This document shows positions 8,040-16,912 of a DNA stretch of 64,000 nucleotides, in pieces. The position numbers and the translations under genes are program-made. The DNA is from Pedobacter puniceum (GTDB lineage Bacteria; Bacteroidota; Bacteroidia; Sphingobacteriales; Sphingobacteriaceae). Position 1 is the first letter of the stretch; the number at the start of each line of letters is the position of its first letter. The notes beneath the pieces are model-generated. The model was not told where the DNA came from and searched no databases. It saw only the letters and a list, made by a program, of their open reading frames with translations. The DNA lies in assembly GCF_009674685.1 (NCBI RefSeq), contig NZ_WKJI01000002.1, positions 558,001-622,000 on the forward strand. The letters run 5' to 3'.

Positions 8040-11000
8040 TTGAAAATAACTAATAATCAACTTGTTAAGCTTATTATATTTTTGCTTCTTGTTCCTTATC
8101 AGCTCAAGGCACAAAATTATAGTATTAAAAAAGCAATTGATTGGAGTTTTTTCAAGCCTCAGGATAATGATTCAAAAACGTCTGTAAATTTAGAATTCCC
8201 AAGATATTTACCCGAAAAATTTGCCGATTTACCACTTATTCATTTAAAAATTCCAGTACAATCTTCCCAAATTTCTGTTAGCGTAAAACCGTTACAAACG
8301 CAAATAACAAATCAGTTTACAAACCAACAGACCTCTAAAATAGGACAAAATATTTGGTTTGATTATCAAGTAGTTGAAGAACAAAAGAAACTTTGGCTTG
8401 TGGTAAATATGCTTCCTGTTTTCAAAAGTTTAAACAATGTTTATCAACTTTTAGAATATGAGATAACTCTTAGCAATAAGGCTACTAATTTTCAAGCTCA
8501 AAAAACAAATAATTTCAAATTAAGCCAAGTGAGTAACTCTGTTTTAGCGAGCGGGAATTGGTATAAAATTGGACTTAAAAATGAAGGCCTTTACAAATTA
8601 GATTATAATTTTTTAAGGAATATAGGCATAGCGGTAGACCAATTAAATCCTCGTTTGATAAAAATTTTTGGTAATGGTGGCCGAGCTTTAGCGCAAGAGA
8701 ATACTGCTTTTAGACAAGATGATTTATTTGAGAATGCTATCAAAGTTATAGGCGAAGAAGATGGTAAATTTGACCCTCAAGATTACGTTTTATTTTATGC
8801 TGAGGGCAATATTTATTGGGAATTTAATACACAAACTCAAAAATTTACCCATCATAGAAATCATTATTCTGATTCTTCTTTTTACTTCATCAATACAGAA
8901 GGAAATAATGGAAGACGTGTAAATAAGCAATCTTATCTTAACCAAACCTCAAATTATACTACCTCTTCTTATACCGATGTTCAGCTTCATGAGCGGGAAA
9001 ATTATACCGCCATTATGGAAAATTTAAAATCGGGAAGAGAGTGGTACGGAGAAGATTTTGAATTTAACAATAACCAGAATTTCAGTTTTAACTTAGATGG
9101 AATAAAAATTACCGACTCTGTTTACATAAACGCAGATATGGCTATAAGAGCCAGTCAAAACTCGGCTGCAGAATTAAGAATTAATAACCAAACAAGGGCA
9201 ACTTTAAATGCTAATGCCGTTCCTTTAAGTTTTGATACTGATTATGCAGCACCAGCAAATCAATCCTTTTCTTTTTTACCTAATAACTCCAATTTTTCGG
9301 TAAGCATAAGCTATAATAAACCCAATTCTTTAGCTAATGCATGGTTAAATTATATTAGACTTAGCTGTACAAAAGATTTAAAAACAGCAAATTGGCTTAG
9401 GTTTAGAGATATTTCATCCATCGGACTAAACAGAATTACACAATTTAATTTTTCTGGAAATTTAACTGGAAAAGAAATTTGGGATATCACCAATCCCTTA
9501 GTACCAATAGCTATTGATTACTCGCCCAATTCTTTTATTTATCCTACACCTAACCTAAAAGAGTTTCTACTATTTGATGTACAAAGTGCACAAGAACCAA
9601 AATTTATTAAAAAGGTAGTAAACCAAAATTTACACGCTTTAAGCCCCGTTGATATGATTATCATATCACCATCAGAATTTTTGTCAGAAGCTAAAAGACT
9701 GGCAGATTTTAGACTAGCTGAACAAAATATCAGAAGCCATATTGTTACCCCAGAACAGATTTTTAACGAGTTTTCATCTGGCGCTAGAGACGCAACAGCT
9801 ATAAGAGATTTTGTAAGAATGCTTTATAAAAAAGCTAATACAACAAATTTACCTCAACACCTTTTATTGTTTGGTAGTGGCAGCTTTGATAATAGAAATA
9901 TCAAATTCAATAACAACAATTTAATTGTTACCTACCAATCTAGAAACTCATTATCACCAACGCAAAGCTATACTTCTGATGATTATTTTGCCTTATTAGA
10001 TGATGATGAAGGCAGTTTTCCGGAGAATTATACTGCCCCTGCTGGATTACTAGACATCAATGTGGGTAGAATACCCGTTACAACTTTAAAAGAAGCAAAA
10101 GACGTGGTAGATAAACTTATCTACTACACACAAAACACCCAATTAGGAAGCTGGCGTAATCAAATAGCTATTCTAGCAGATGATGAAGATGCCAATACCC
10201 ATCTTAACCAAGCAGAAGCTAATGCCAATATCCTTAACCAACAAAAGCCCAGTTTTAACCTTCATAAAATATATTTTGACGCTTACAAACAAGAAAGTAC
10301 TGCTTCGGGTAACCGCTATCCGGATGTAAAAAAAACCATTGATAATATTTTAAATAATGGTGTTATGCTCATCAATTATACAGGGCATGGTGGCGAGGGT
10401 GGTTTAGCTGCTGAAAGAGTTTTAACAATTGATGATATTAATAATTGGGATAATACCCATTTACCCATCATTTTTACAGCTACTTGTTCTTTTAGTAGAT
10501 GGGATGACCCCTTAGTACGCTCTGCCGGCGAGTTGCTACTAAAAAAAGAAAAGCATGGTGCTATCGCTCTATTTACAACAACAAGAATTGTTTTTGCTTC
10601 CTATAACTTTGATTTAAACCAAAGCTTCTTAATAGCTTTAAGCCAAGCAGCGGCACAAAACAGAAAGATTAGCTTTGGCGAGGTATTTAGATTGGCTAAG
10701 AATAATAATATTGGAGGCTTAAATATCAACTCCAGAAATTTTACCCTTTTAGGCGATCCTTCAACTTTATTTCCTATACCTTACAATATTGTTAATACTT
10801 TAAGCGTTAACGACAGAGCAATAAGTAACCTAGACACCTTAAAAGCCTTGCAAAAAGTTAAAATAACCGGACAAGTTGTTGCTCCAAACCAAACACTTTT
10901 AAACACTTTTAACGGCACTATATACCCAATCATTTACGACAAAGCATCAGCAATTAGCACCTTAGGACAAGACCCCGGCCTTTTCGGAAGCACCCCACAA

Positions 11001-11873
11001 ATATTTAAAACTCAAAACAATATTATTTATAAAGGCAAGGCAAGTGTAAAAAACGGACAATTTAGTTTCGAGTTTATTGTACCTAAAGATATCAACCTAC
11101 AGTTTGGAGAAGGCAAAATAAGCTATTATGCAGAAAATCAGCAAATAGACGCTAGCGGAAACCTTAGCAATATCATGATAGGCGGTTTGGCAAATGTACA
11201 AAGTAATGACAATATAGGCCCGCAAATAGACCTTTTCTTAAATGATGATAAATTTGTTTCAGGAGGTATAACCAATAGCTCTCCTTTTTTATTAGTTAAT
11301 TTAAACGATGAAAGCGGTATCAATACCACTGGTATTGGAATTGGACATGATATTGTTGCCACTTTAACTTATAATAATGAAAGCACCAGCATTATTTTAA
11401 ATGATTGGTATCAGGCAAAAACAGATTCTTATCAATCTGGCAGTATCAAATATCCTTTAGAAAATCTAAAGCCTGGGATGTATAGCTTAAAATTAAAAGC
11501 TTGGGATACTTTTAACAATTCATCAGAACAAACTATTGAGTTTGAAGTTAGAAACTCAGAAAAATTAGAAATAGCCCATGTATTAAACTATCCTAACCCT
11601 TTTACTACTAAAACTAGTTTCCAATTTGAGCATAATCATCCAAATGAAGATTTGGATGTGCAAGTAAATATTTATACTATTGCAGGGAAGCTAATTAAAA
11701 CAATAAATCAAACCTTAATAAGCTCAGGAAACCGTGTGGATAACATATTTTGGGATGCCAAAGATAATTTTGGAGACAAATTAGCAAGAGGCGTTTATAT
11801 ATATGAGATAAAAGTACGCTCTAATTTAACCGGAGAAACTGCGAAAAAAACAGAAAAATTAGTCATCCTTTAA
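8040..11873 (+). CDS. porU: Type IX secretion C-terminal signal peptidase PorU
   Basis: A 1277-residue gingipain-type (C25) cysteine protease that removes the C-terminal sorting signal of type IX cargo on the cell surface. The start is a TTG: from it the frame gives a good signal peptide (MKITNNQLVKLIIFLLLVPY, ending KAQ), and I see no better ATG. Catalytic His783 (NYTGHGGEG) and Cys816 (FTATCSFSRWD) are both present. The C-terminus (NYPNPFTTKT at about 1182, then VNIYTIAGKLIK and ARGVYIYEIKV) is a sorting-domain-like beta sandwich, as PorU itself carries. It is followed after 32 nt by porV, its membrane partner. Confidence 0.93.
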   Translation: MKITNNQLVKLIIFLLLVPYQLKAQNYSIKKAIDWSFFKPQDNDSKTSVNLEFPRYLPEKFADLPLIHLKIPVQSSQISVSVKPLQTQITNQFTNQQTSKIGQNIWFDYQVVEEQKKLWLVVNMLPVFKSLNNVYQLLEYEITLSNKATNFQAQKTNNFKLSQVSNSVLASGNWYKIGLKNEGLYKLDYNFLRNIGIAVDQLNPRLIKIFGNGGRALAQENTAFRQDDLFENAIKVIGEEDGKFDPQDYVLFYAEGNIYWEFNTQTQKFTHHRNHYSDSSFYFINTEGNNGRRVNKQSYLNQTSNYTTSSYTDVQLHERENYTAIMENLKSGREWYGEDFEFNNNQNFSFNLDGIKITDSVYINADMAIRASQNSAAELRINNQTRATLNANAVPLSFDTDYAAPANQSFSFLPNNSNFSVSISYNKPNSLANAWLNYIRLSCTKDLKTANWLRFRDISSIGLNRITQFNFSGNLTGKEIWDITNPLVPIAIDYSPNSFIYPTPNLKEFLLFDVQSAQEPKFIKKVVNQNLHALSPVDMIIISPSEFLSEAKRLADFRLAEQNIRSHIVTPEQIFNEFSSGARDATAIRDFVRMLYKKANTTNLPQHLLLFGSGSFDNRNIKFNNNNLIVTYQSRNSLSPTQSYTSDDYFALLDDDEGSFPENYTAPAGLLDINVGRIPVTTLKEAKDVVDKLIYYTQNTQLGSWRNQIAILADDEDANTHLNQAEANANILNQQKPSFNLHKIYFDAYKQESTASGNRYPDVKKTIDNILNNGVMLINYTGHGGEGGLAAERVLTIDDINNWDNTHLPIIFTATCSFSRWDDPLVRSAGELLLKKEKHGAIALFTTTRIVFASYNFDLNQSFLIALSQAAAQNRKISFGEVFRLAKNNNIGGLNINSRNFTLLGDPSTLFPIPYNIVNTLSVNDRAISNLDTLKALQKVKITGQVVAPNQTLLNTFNGTIYPIIYDKASAISTLGQDPGLFGSTPQIFKTQNNIIYKGKASVKNGQFSFEFIVPKDINLQFGEGKISYYAENQQIDASGNLSNIMIGGLANVQSNDNIGPQIDLFLNDDKFVSGGITNSSPFLLVNLNDESGINTTGIGIGHDIVATLTYNNESTSIILNDWYQAKTDSYQSGSIKYPLENLKPGMYSLKLKAWDTFNNSSEQTIEFEVRNSEKLEIAHVLNYPNPFTTKTSFQFEHNHPNEDLDVQVNIYTIAGKLIKTINQTLISSGNRVDNIFWDAKDNFGDKLARGVYIYEIKVRSNLTGETAKKTEKLVIL

Positions 11874-11905
11874 TTAATTTAAACAAGAAATTTTAGCTTT
11901 ATAAA

Positions 11906-13057
11906 ATGAAAATTAATAAATATCTATTTCTGATATTAAGCACTATTGTTGCGAAGTTTGGATACGCTCAGTCTGGAGGCACTACACCACCACCTGATGC
12001 AGTAGACGGTAGAATTGGAAACATCATCACCACTGCCGTTCCATTTTTATTAGTGTCTCCTGATGCCAGAGCCGGAGCAATGGGAGAAACCGGCGTAGCC
12101 ACCCTACCTGATGTAAACGCTACCCATTGGAACCCATCTAAACTTGCATTTTTAACAGATAAATATGGTTTCTCTGCATCTTACAGCCCTTGGCTACAAA
12201 ATATAGCTCCAGATATAAACATGGCTTATTTAAACGGCTATTTCCGTTTAGATGAAAGAAATGTTGTGGGTGGCTCTTTAAGATATTTCTCTTATGGAGA
12301 TATACAGCTTACAGATGCAACCGGCTCTAATATAGCACTATATAATCCTAACGAACTTGCTATTGATGCAAGTTTATCTCGTTCTTTTGGCGAAAACTTC
12401 TCTTTAGGTACAGCTTTAAGATTTGTATTCTCTAACATCTCTAACAATGGTATTGTAGATGGTAGCCAAAACAGAGCTGCTACAGGTTTAGCTGCTGATA
12501 TTTCTGCTTACTATAAAGGCAATAGAAAACCTATGTTTGGTAAAGAAGCAACGTTAGCAGCCGGACTTAATATTTCTAATATTGGTACAAAAATGAGTTA
12601 TTCTGATAATGCTCCTAGGATTTTTATGCCAACTAACTTACGTTTGGGTGGTGCATCAACCATACATCTAGATGAGTATAGCGATTTTACTGTTTCTCTA
12701 GATATTAATAAACTTTTAGTACCATCAGAACCTAATAGTACCAAATCTGTACCAGCAGGTATTTTTGGTTCTTTTAACGATGCCCCGGGAGGTTTCTCTG
12801 AAGAATTGCAAGAAATTATTTATTCAACAGGTTTAGAATATTGGTACAATAAACAATTTGCGCTTAGAGCCGGATACTTCTACGAAAATCCAAATAAAGG
12901 AAACAGAAGTTATCTTACTTTAGGAGCCGGTTTAAAATATAATATTGTAAATATTGATTTCTCTTATGTTTTAGCAAATCAACAAAGATCTCCTTTGGCT
13001 AACACACTCAGATTCTCATTATCATTAAATTTCGGAGAGGCGGGTACACCTAGATAA
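11906..13057 (+). CDS. porV: Type IX secretion outer-membrane protein PorV (LptO)
   Basis: A 383-residue FadL-like outer-membrane barrel protein with a signal peptide ending YAQ (about 20-22). The hallmark N-terminal part is VPFLLVSPDARAGAMGETGVA, followed by DVNATHWNPSKLAF, then alternating barrel strands ending in FSLSLNFG. PorV shuttles type IX cargo from the translocon to the attachment complex and holds PorU. Its TAA is followed directly by the ATG of ispF with no spacing, so the two are very probably translated from one message. Confidence 0.93.
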   Translation: MKINKYLFLILSTIVAKFGYAQSGGTTPPPDAVDGRIGNIITTAVPFLLVSPDARAGAMGETGVATLPDVNATHWNPSKLAFLTDKYGFSASYSPWLQNIAPDINMAYLNGYFRLDERNVVGGSLRYFSYGDIQLTDATGSNIALYNPNELAIDASLSRSFGENFSLGTALRFVFSNISNNGIVDGSQNRAATGLAADISAYYKGNRKPMFGKEATLAAGLNISNIGTKMSYSDNAPRIFMPTNLRLGGASTIHLDEYSDFTVSLDINKLLVPSEPNSTKSVPAGIFGSFNDAPGGFSEELQEIIYSTGLEYWYNKQFALRAGYFYENPNKGNRSYLTLGAGLKYNIVNIDFSYVLANQQRSPLANTLRFSLSLNFGEAGTPR

Positions 13058-13537
13058 ATGAAAATAAAAGTAGGTTTTGGTTTTGATGTTCATCAATTAA
13101 AAGATCAACATCCTTTTATATTGGGAGGCGTAAAGCTAGAACATCACAAAGGTGCCTTTGGCCATTCTGATGCTGATGTTTTAGTACATGCTATTTGTGA
13201 TGCCCTTTTAGGCGCAGCCAACTTGCGTGATATTGGTCATCATTTCAAAAATACCGATGAAAGGTGGAGAGGCATTAGCAGTTTAATCCTATTAACAGAA
13301 TGCGTAAGATTAATAGGTGAGAAAGGCTTTATCGTTGGTAATGTAGATGCTATGTTATGCTTAGAAGCTCCAAAAATAAACCCTCATGTGCCTGCTATGA
13401 AAAAAAATATCGCTCAGGCTATGGGTTGCGATGAAGACGATATTTCTATAAAAGCCACTACAAACGAAACTATGGGATTTATAGGAAGAGAAGAAGGTGT
13501 TGTAGCTTATGCTGTTTGTTTAATTGAGAAAAAGTAA
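13058..13537 (+). CDS. ispF: 2-C-methyl-D-erythritol 2,4-cyclodiphosphate synthase
   Basis: A 159-residue cytosolic enzyme of the MEP isoprenoid pathway, forming the cyclic diphosphate and releasing CMP. Metal ligands are in place: Asp10 and His12 (GFGFDVHQL) and His44 (VLVHAICDALLGA). The HSDAD motif (36-40) and the C-terminal ATTNETMGFIGREEG are typical. Length is normal. It starts directly after the porV stop; the pairing with a secretion gene is probably a matter of shared transcription, not function. Confidence 0.96.
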   Translation: MKIKVGFGFDVHQLKDQHPFILGGVKLEHHKGAFGHSDADVLVHAICDALLGAANLRDIGHHFKNTDERWRGISSLILLTECVRLIGEKGFIVGNVDAMLCLEAPKINPHVPAMKKNIAQAMGCDEDDISIKATTNETMGFIGREEGVVAYAVCLIEKK

Positions 13538-13595
13538 TCGGTTTTTTGTAACAAAAAGTCTCCTTTAGTGTCTCATCTATATAAAATTTAAAAAC

Positions 13596-13919
13596 ATGAT
13601 TGTAACAACAACATCACACATAGACGGAAAAAAAGTAGTTAAGTACATTGGTATAGTTAGTGGCGAAGCTATTATAGGAGCAAATATTGTGAAAGACTTT
13701 TTTGCAGGTATCAGAGATATCGTTGGCGGAAGATCTGGCTCTTATGAAGAAGGCCTTAGAGAAGCTAAGAACATTGCCTTAGCAGAAATGCAAGATTATG
13801 CAGCAAAACTTGGTGCAAATGCTATATTAGGTGTAGATTTAGACTACGAAACTATGGGTGCTTCTGGTAGTATGCTTATGGTTTCTGCTAGCGGCACAGC
13901 GGTAATTATAGAAGATTAA
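13596..13919 (+). CDS. YbjQ / UPF0145 family protein
   Basis: A 107-residue small protein of the YbjQ (UPF0145) family, which forms ring-shaped pentamers and is sometimes called a heavy-metal-binding domain. Seen features: [37 protein letters not shown] in two parts, and the helix [30 protein letters not shown] followed by a Gly/Ser/Met-rich strand. The biochemical role of the family is not settled. It is a single gene with its own terminator just downstream. Confidence 0.88.
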   Translation: MIVTTTSHIDGKKVVKYIGIVSGEAIIGANIVKDFFAGIRDIVGGRSGSYEEGLREAKNIALAEMQDYAAKLGANAILGVDLDYETMGASGSMLMVSASGTAVIIED

Positions 13920-13941
13920 ATACTCTAAAACTTATTTCTCA

Positions 13942-13974
13942 AAAGCCGATGATAATAAATCATTGGCTTTTATT
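13942..13974 (+). terminator. Terminator of the YbjQ-family gene
   Basis: An 11-bp stem with one G-T pair (13942-13952 with 13960-13970) and a 7-nt loop is followed by TATTTT. The 3' arm overlaps the last codons of the convergent small gene. Confidence 0.75.
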
Positions 13975-14121
13975 TTCCACATCTATCTTAGAAAAATCAA
14001 CCCCACATTTACAGCTACTACCACAACTTGTTTTAGTATTAAAACTTCTGTAAACAAGCCTAACAACATAAATAACTGCAATTAAAAACAGGGCAAAAAC
14101 CAATATTGTCTGTATATCCAT
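13960..14121 (-). CDS. Small Cys-rich membrane protein (FeoB-associated type)
   Basis: A 53-residue frame on the minus strand starting MDIQTILVFALFLIAVIYVV, one membrane span, then a basic stretch and a short Cys cluster (TSCGSSCKCGVDFSKI). This arrangement matches the FeoB-associated Cys-rich membrane protein family, small proteins often found with the ferrous iron transporter FeoB. No feoB is in the window, so any role in iron handling rests on family likeness alone. Its stop codon lies within the terminator hairpin of the opposing gene. Confidence 0.68.
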   Translation of the reverse strand: MDIQTILVFALFLIAVIYVVRLVYRSFNTKTSCGSSCKCGVDFSKIDVENKSQ

Positions 14122-14209
14122 AACAAGCTCAAAGTTAAGGTTTTGTTAAGTTTTAATCGTCATCTAATTTTCACGATAGCTTAGTGCTTAAATTACCGAT
14201 TTAAAATCA

Positions 14210-14217
14210 TACCTTTG
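14210..14217 (+). promoter_or_regulatory. Promoter -7 box of typA
   Basis: TACCTTTG followed by CAA matches the Bacteroidota -7 consensus TAnnTTTG, 26 nt before the typA ATG. I see no clear TTTG at the expected -33 position. Confidence 0.5.
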
Positions 14218-14243
14218 CAAAAATTTTTTTAAGCATTTTTTGC

Positions 14244-16055
14244 ATGCAAAACATTAGAAATATAGCGATTATCGCTCACGTTGACCACGGAAAAACTACC
14301 TTGGTTGACAAAATTTTACATTCTTGTTCTATCTTTAGAGATAACGAATCAACCGGAGAATTAATTTTAGATAATAACGATTTAGAGCGTGAACGTGGTA
14401 TTACCATCGTTTCAAAAAACGTTTCTGTTAAGTATAAAGACGTTAAAATTAATATCATTGACACCCCTGGTCACGCGGATTTTGGCGGTGAAGTAGAGCG
14501 TGTACTTAAAATGGCCGATGGTGTATTATTACTTTGCGATGCTTTTGAAGGTGCTATGCCTCAAACTCGTTTCGTAACCCAAAAAGCTTTAGCATTAGGT
14601 TTAAAACCTATTGTAGTTGTAAATAAAGTTGATAAAGAAAATTGCCGCCCTGAAGAGGTTTACGAGCAAATTTTTGAATTATTCTTCAACCTTGAAGCTA
14701 CAGAAGAGCAATTAGACTTCCCTGTTATTTATGGTTCTTCTAAACAAGGTTGGATGAATACTGACTGGAAAGTACAAACAGATAATATTTTCCCTTTAAT
14801 GGATGCTATTTTGGAAAATATCCCTCCAGCACCCGTACAAGAAGGTACTTTACAAATGCAAATCACTTCTTTAGATTATTCTTCTTTCGTAGGTCGTATT
14901 GCAATTGGTAGAGTAGCCCGCGGTACCATTAAAGAAAACATGCCTGTGTCTTTAGTTAAACGCGATGGTAAAGTTGTAAAATCAAGAATTAAAGAATTAT
15001 ACACTTTTGAAGGCTTAGGAAAAGTTAAAGTTTCTTCTGTTTCTTCTGGTGATATATGCGCTGTTGTAGGTATTGATGGTTTTGATATTGGTGATACCAT
15101 TGCCGATTTCGAAAATCCAGAGCAATTAGAAGTAATCAGCATTGATGAGCCAACAATGAACATGTTGTTTACCATCAATAACTCACCTTTCTTTGGTAAA
15201 GAAGGTAAATTTGTTACTTCACAACGTTTAAGAGAGCGTTTACACAAAGAATTAGAGAAAAACTTAGCGCTACGTGTAGTAGAAACTGATTTACCAGACG
15301 CTTATCTAGTTTATGGTCGTGGTATTCTCCATTTATCAGTTTTGATAGAAACCATGCGTCGTGAAGGTTACGAATTACAAGTAGGCCAACCACAAGTTAT
15401 CGTTAAAGAAATTGATGGTGTTAAATGCGAGCCTATAGAGATTTTAATTGTAGATGTACCGGGTGATGTTGCAGGTAAAGTTATCGAGTTGGTTACACAA
15501 CGTAAAGGCGAGCTATTAATCATGGAGCCTAAAGGCGATTTACAACACTTAGAGTTTGAAATCCCTTCAAGAGGTATCATTGGTTTACGTAACAACGTTT
15601 TAACTGCAACTGCTGGTGAAGCTATTATGGCACACCGTTTTAAAGCTTACGAGCCTTGGAAAGGTCCAATCCCAGGACGTTCTAATGGTGTATTAATCTC
15701 TATGGATAAAGGTTTAACAACTGCTTACGCTATTGATAAATTACAAGATAGAGGTCGTTTCTTTGTTGATCCAGGTGTTGATATTTATGAAGGTCAGATT
15801 TTAGGTGAGCACATCCGTGACAACGATTTAGTTATCAATGTAACCAAAGGTAAGCAGTTAACAAATATGAGAGCCTCTGGAAGTGATGATAACGTAAGAA
15901 TTGCTCCTGCTATTAAATTCTCTTTAGAAGAGTGTATGGAGTATATCCAAGCGGATGAGTATATCGAAGTTACACCACAAAATATCCGTTTACGTAAAAT
16001 CTACTTAACAGAGAATGAGCGTAAAATAAATGCAAAGAAGTTTGTGAATCAATAA
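14244..16055 (+). CDS. typA: Ribosome-associated translational GTPase TypA/BipA
   Basis: A 603-residue translational GTPase of normal length. G1 is AHVDHGKT (about 11-18), G2 lies in RERGITI, G3 is DTPGHADFGGE and G4 is NKVD. The EF-G-like domains II, III and V follow, with the TypA-specific C-terminal segment (AGEAIMAHRF, then GRSNGVLISMDKG). TypA binds 70S ribosomes and helps 50S assembly and growth under stress such as cold. It is a single gene with its own promoter box and a strong terminator. Codon choice looks more selective than in its neighbours (for example repeated CGT for Arg), as expected for a well-expressed gene. Confidence 0.97.
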   Translation: MQNIRNIAIIAHVDHGKTTLVDKILHSCSIFRDNESTGELILDNNDLERERGITIVSKNVSVKYKDVKINIIDTPGHADFGGEVERVLKMADGVLLLCDAFEGAMPQTRFVTQKALALGLKPIVVVNKVDKENCRPEEVYEQIFELFFNLEATEEQLDFPVIYGSSKQGWMNTDWKVQTDNIFPLMDAILENIPPAPVQEGTLQMQITSLDYSSFVGRIAIGRVARGTIKENMPVSLVKRDGKVVKSRIKELYTFEGLGKVKVSSVSSGDICAVVGIDGFDIGDTIADFENPEQLEVISIDEPTMNMLFTINNSPFFGKEGKFVTSQRLRERLHKELEKNLALRVVETDLPDAYLVYGRGILHLSVLIETMRREGYELQVGQPQVIVKEIDGVKCEPIEILIVDVPGDVAGKVIELVTQRKGELLIMEPKGDLQHLEFEIPSRGIIGLRNNVLTATAGEAIMAHRFKAYEPWKGPIPGRSNGVLISMDKGLTTAYAIDKLQDRGRFFVDPGVDIYEGQILGEHIRDNDLVINVTKGKQLTNMRASGSDDNVRIAPAIKFSLEECMEYIQADEYIEVTPQNIRLRKIYLTENERKINAKKFVNQ

Positions 16056-16076
16056 TCTTCTTCCACTTATAAAAAA

Positions 16077-16107
16077 GGGTTATCTGTTAGTCAGATAACC
16101 CTTTTTT
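16077..16107 (+). terminator. Terminator of typA
   Basis: A perfect 10-bp stem, GGGTTATCTG (16077-16086) and CAGATAACCC (16092-16101), with loop TTAGT and a six-T run after it. Confidence 0.92.
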
Positions 16108-16167
16108 GCTTTATAAAGGTTTCTTTTATTAAAAATCAGTATCTTCAATTGAAACCACCAGAAAATT

Positions 16168-16845
16168 ATGAAACTAGCTTTTGCAATACAAAGGAAGATA
16201 CGTTTGGCTATAGCTCTGGCCATTATGATGTTTTTTAGTATCTTCCTAAGTTTAGTAGAATCTTATAACATTAATAAAATAGCTAAATCCTTTAATTCTA
16301 TTTATGAAGATAGACTTATACCTGCCGTTGATTTATATACTATAGCCAACCATATTCAAGATAAGAGGCAATATTTATTCAGTTTTCTATTTAGAGATAA
16401 CATTAGCCAACAAACTGCAATAAAGTATTTAAAAGCAACAGATGCTAAATTAGACACCTTAATTAACAAGTATGAAAACACTTTTCTGGTAAAAACAGAA
16501 ACTAATTATCTGGCTCACTTAAAGAAAAACTTAGAAGACTTTAGAAAAGAAGAGCAAGCTTTAATCATTACTTCTTTAACAGATAAAGAAAAGGCAAAAA
16601 GTATTTACTTAAACCGCACTATTTATGTTTATGATGAGCTCAATAAGGATTTAATGCAGCTTACACAAGTTCAAACACAAGTGGGTAAAGAGTTGATGGC
16701 CGAGTCTAAAAAAAGCCAAGCCAGTTCTTCATTCATCACCAAATTGCAACTCTTCATTGCCATCATTTTAGGCTTAATTATCATGATACTTGTTCTTACC
16801 GACAAGCAGGTACTATTAAAGAGAGAAAAGTTCAATCTTAATTGA
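16168..16845 (+). CDS. Membrane protein with four-helix-bundle MCP-type sensor domain
   Basis: A 225-residue protein with a basic N-terminus, a first span (about 11-32, IRLAIALAIMMFFSIFLSLV), a periplasmic helical region of about 150 residues and a second span near 190-212. The periplasmic part resembles the 4HB_MCP ligand-binding bundle of chemoreceptors. There is no HAMP linker and no signalling domain after the second span, only about 13 residues, so it cannot act as a chemoreceptor alone. It may pass a signal to a partner or simply be structural. No chemotaxis genes are nearby. Confidence 0.65.
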   Translation: MKLAFAIQRKIRLAIALAIMMFFSIFLSLVESYNINKIAKSFNSIYEDRLIPAVDLYTIANHIQDKRQYLFSFLFRDNISQQTAIKYLKATDAKLDTLINKYENTFLVKTETNYLAHLKKNLEDFRKEEQALIITSLTDKEKAKSIYLNRTIYVYDELNKDLMQLTQVQTQVGKELMAESKKSQASSSFITKLQLFIAIILGLIIMILVLTDKQVLLKREKFNLN

Positions 16846-16912
16846 CAATAACTAAATCATAAACTAACCTAATGGTACTAATTTTGTGAAACAAGCATCA
16901 ACAAACTAACTT

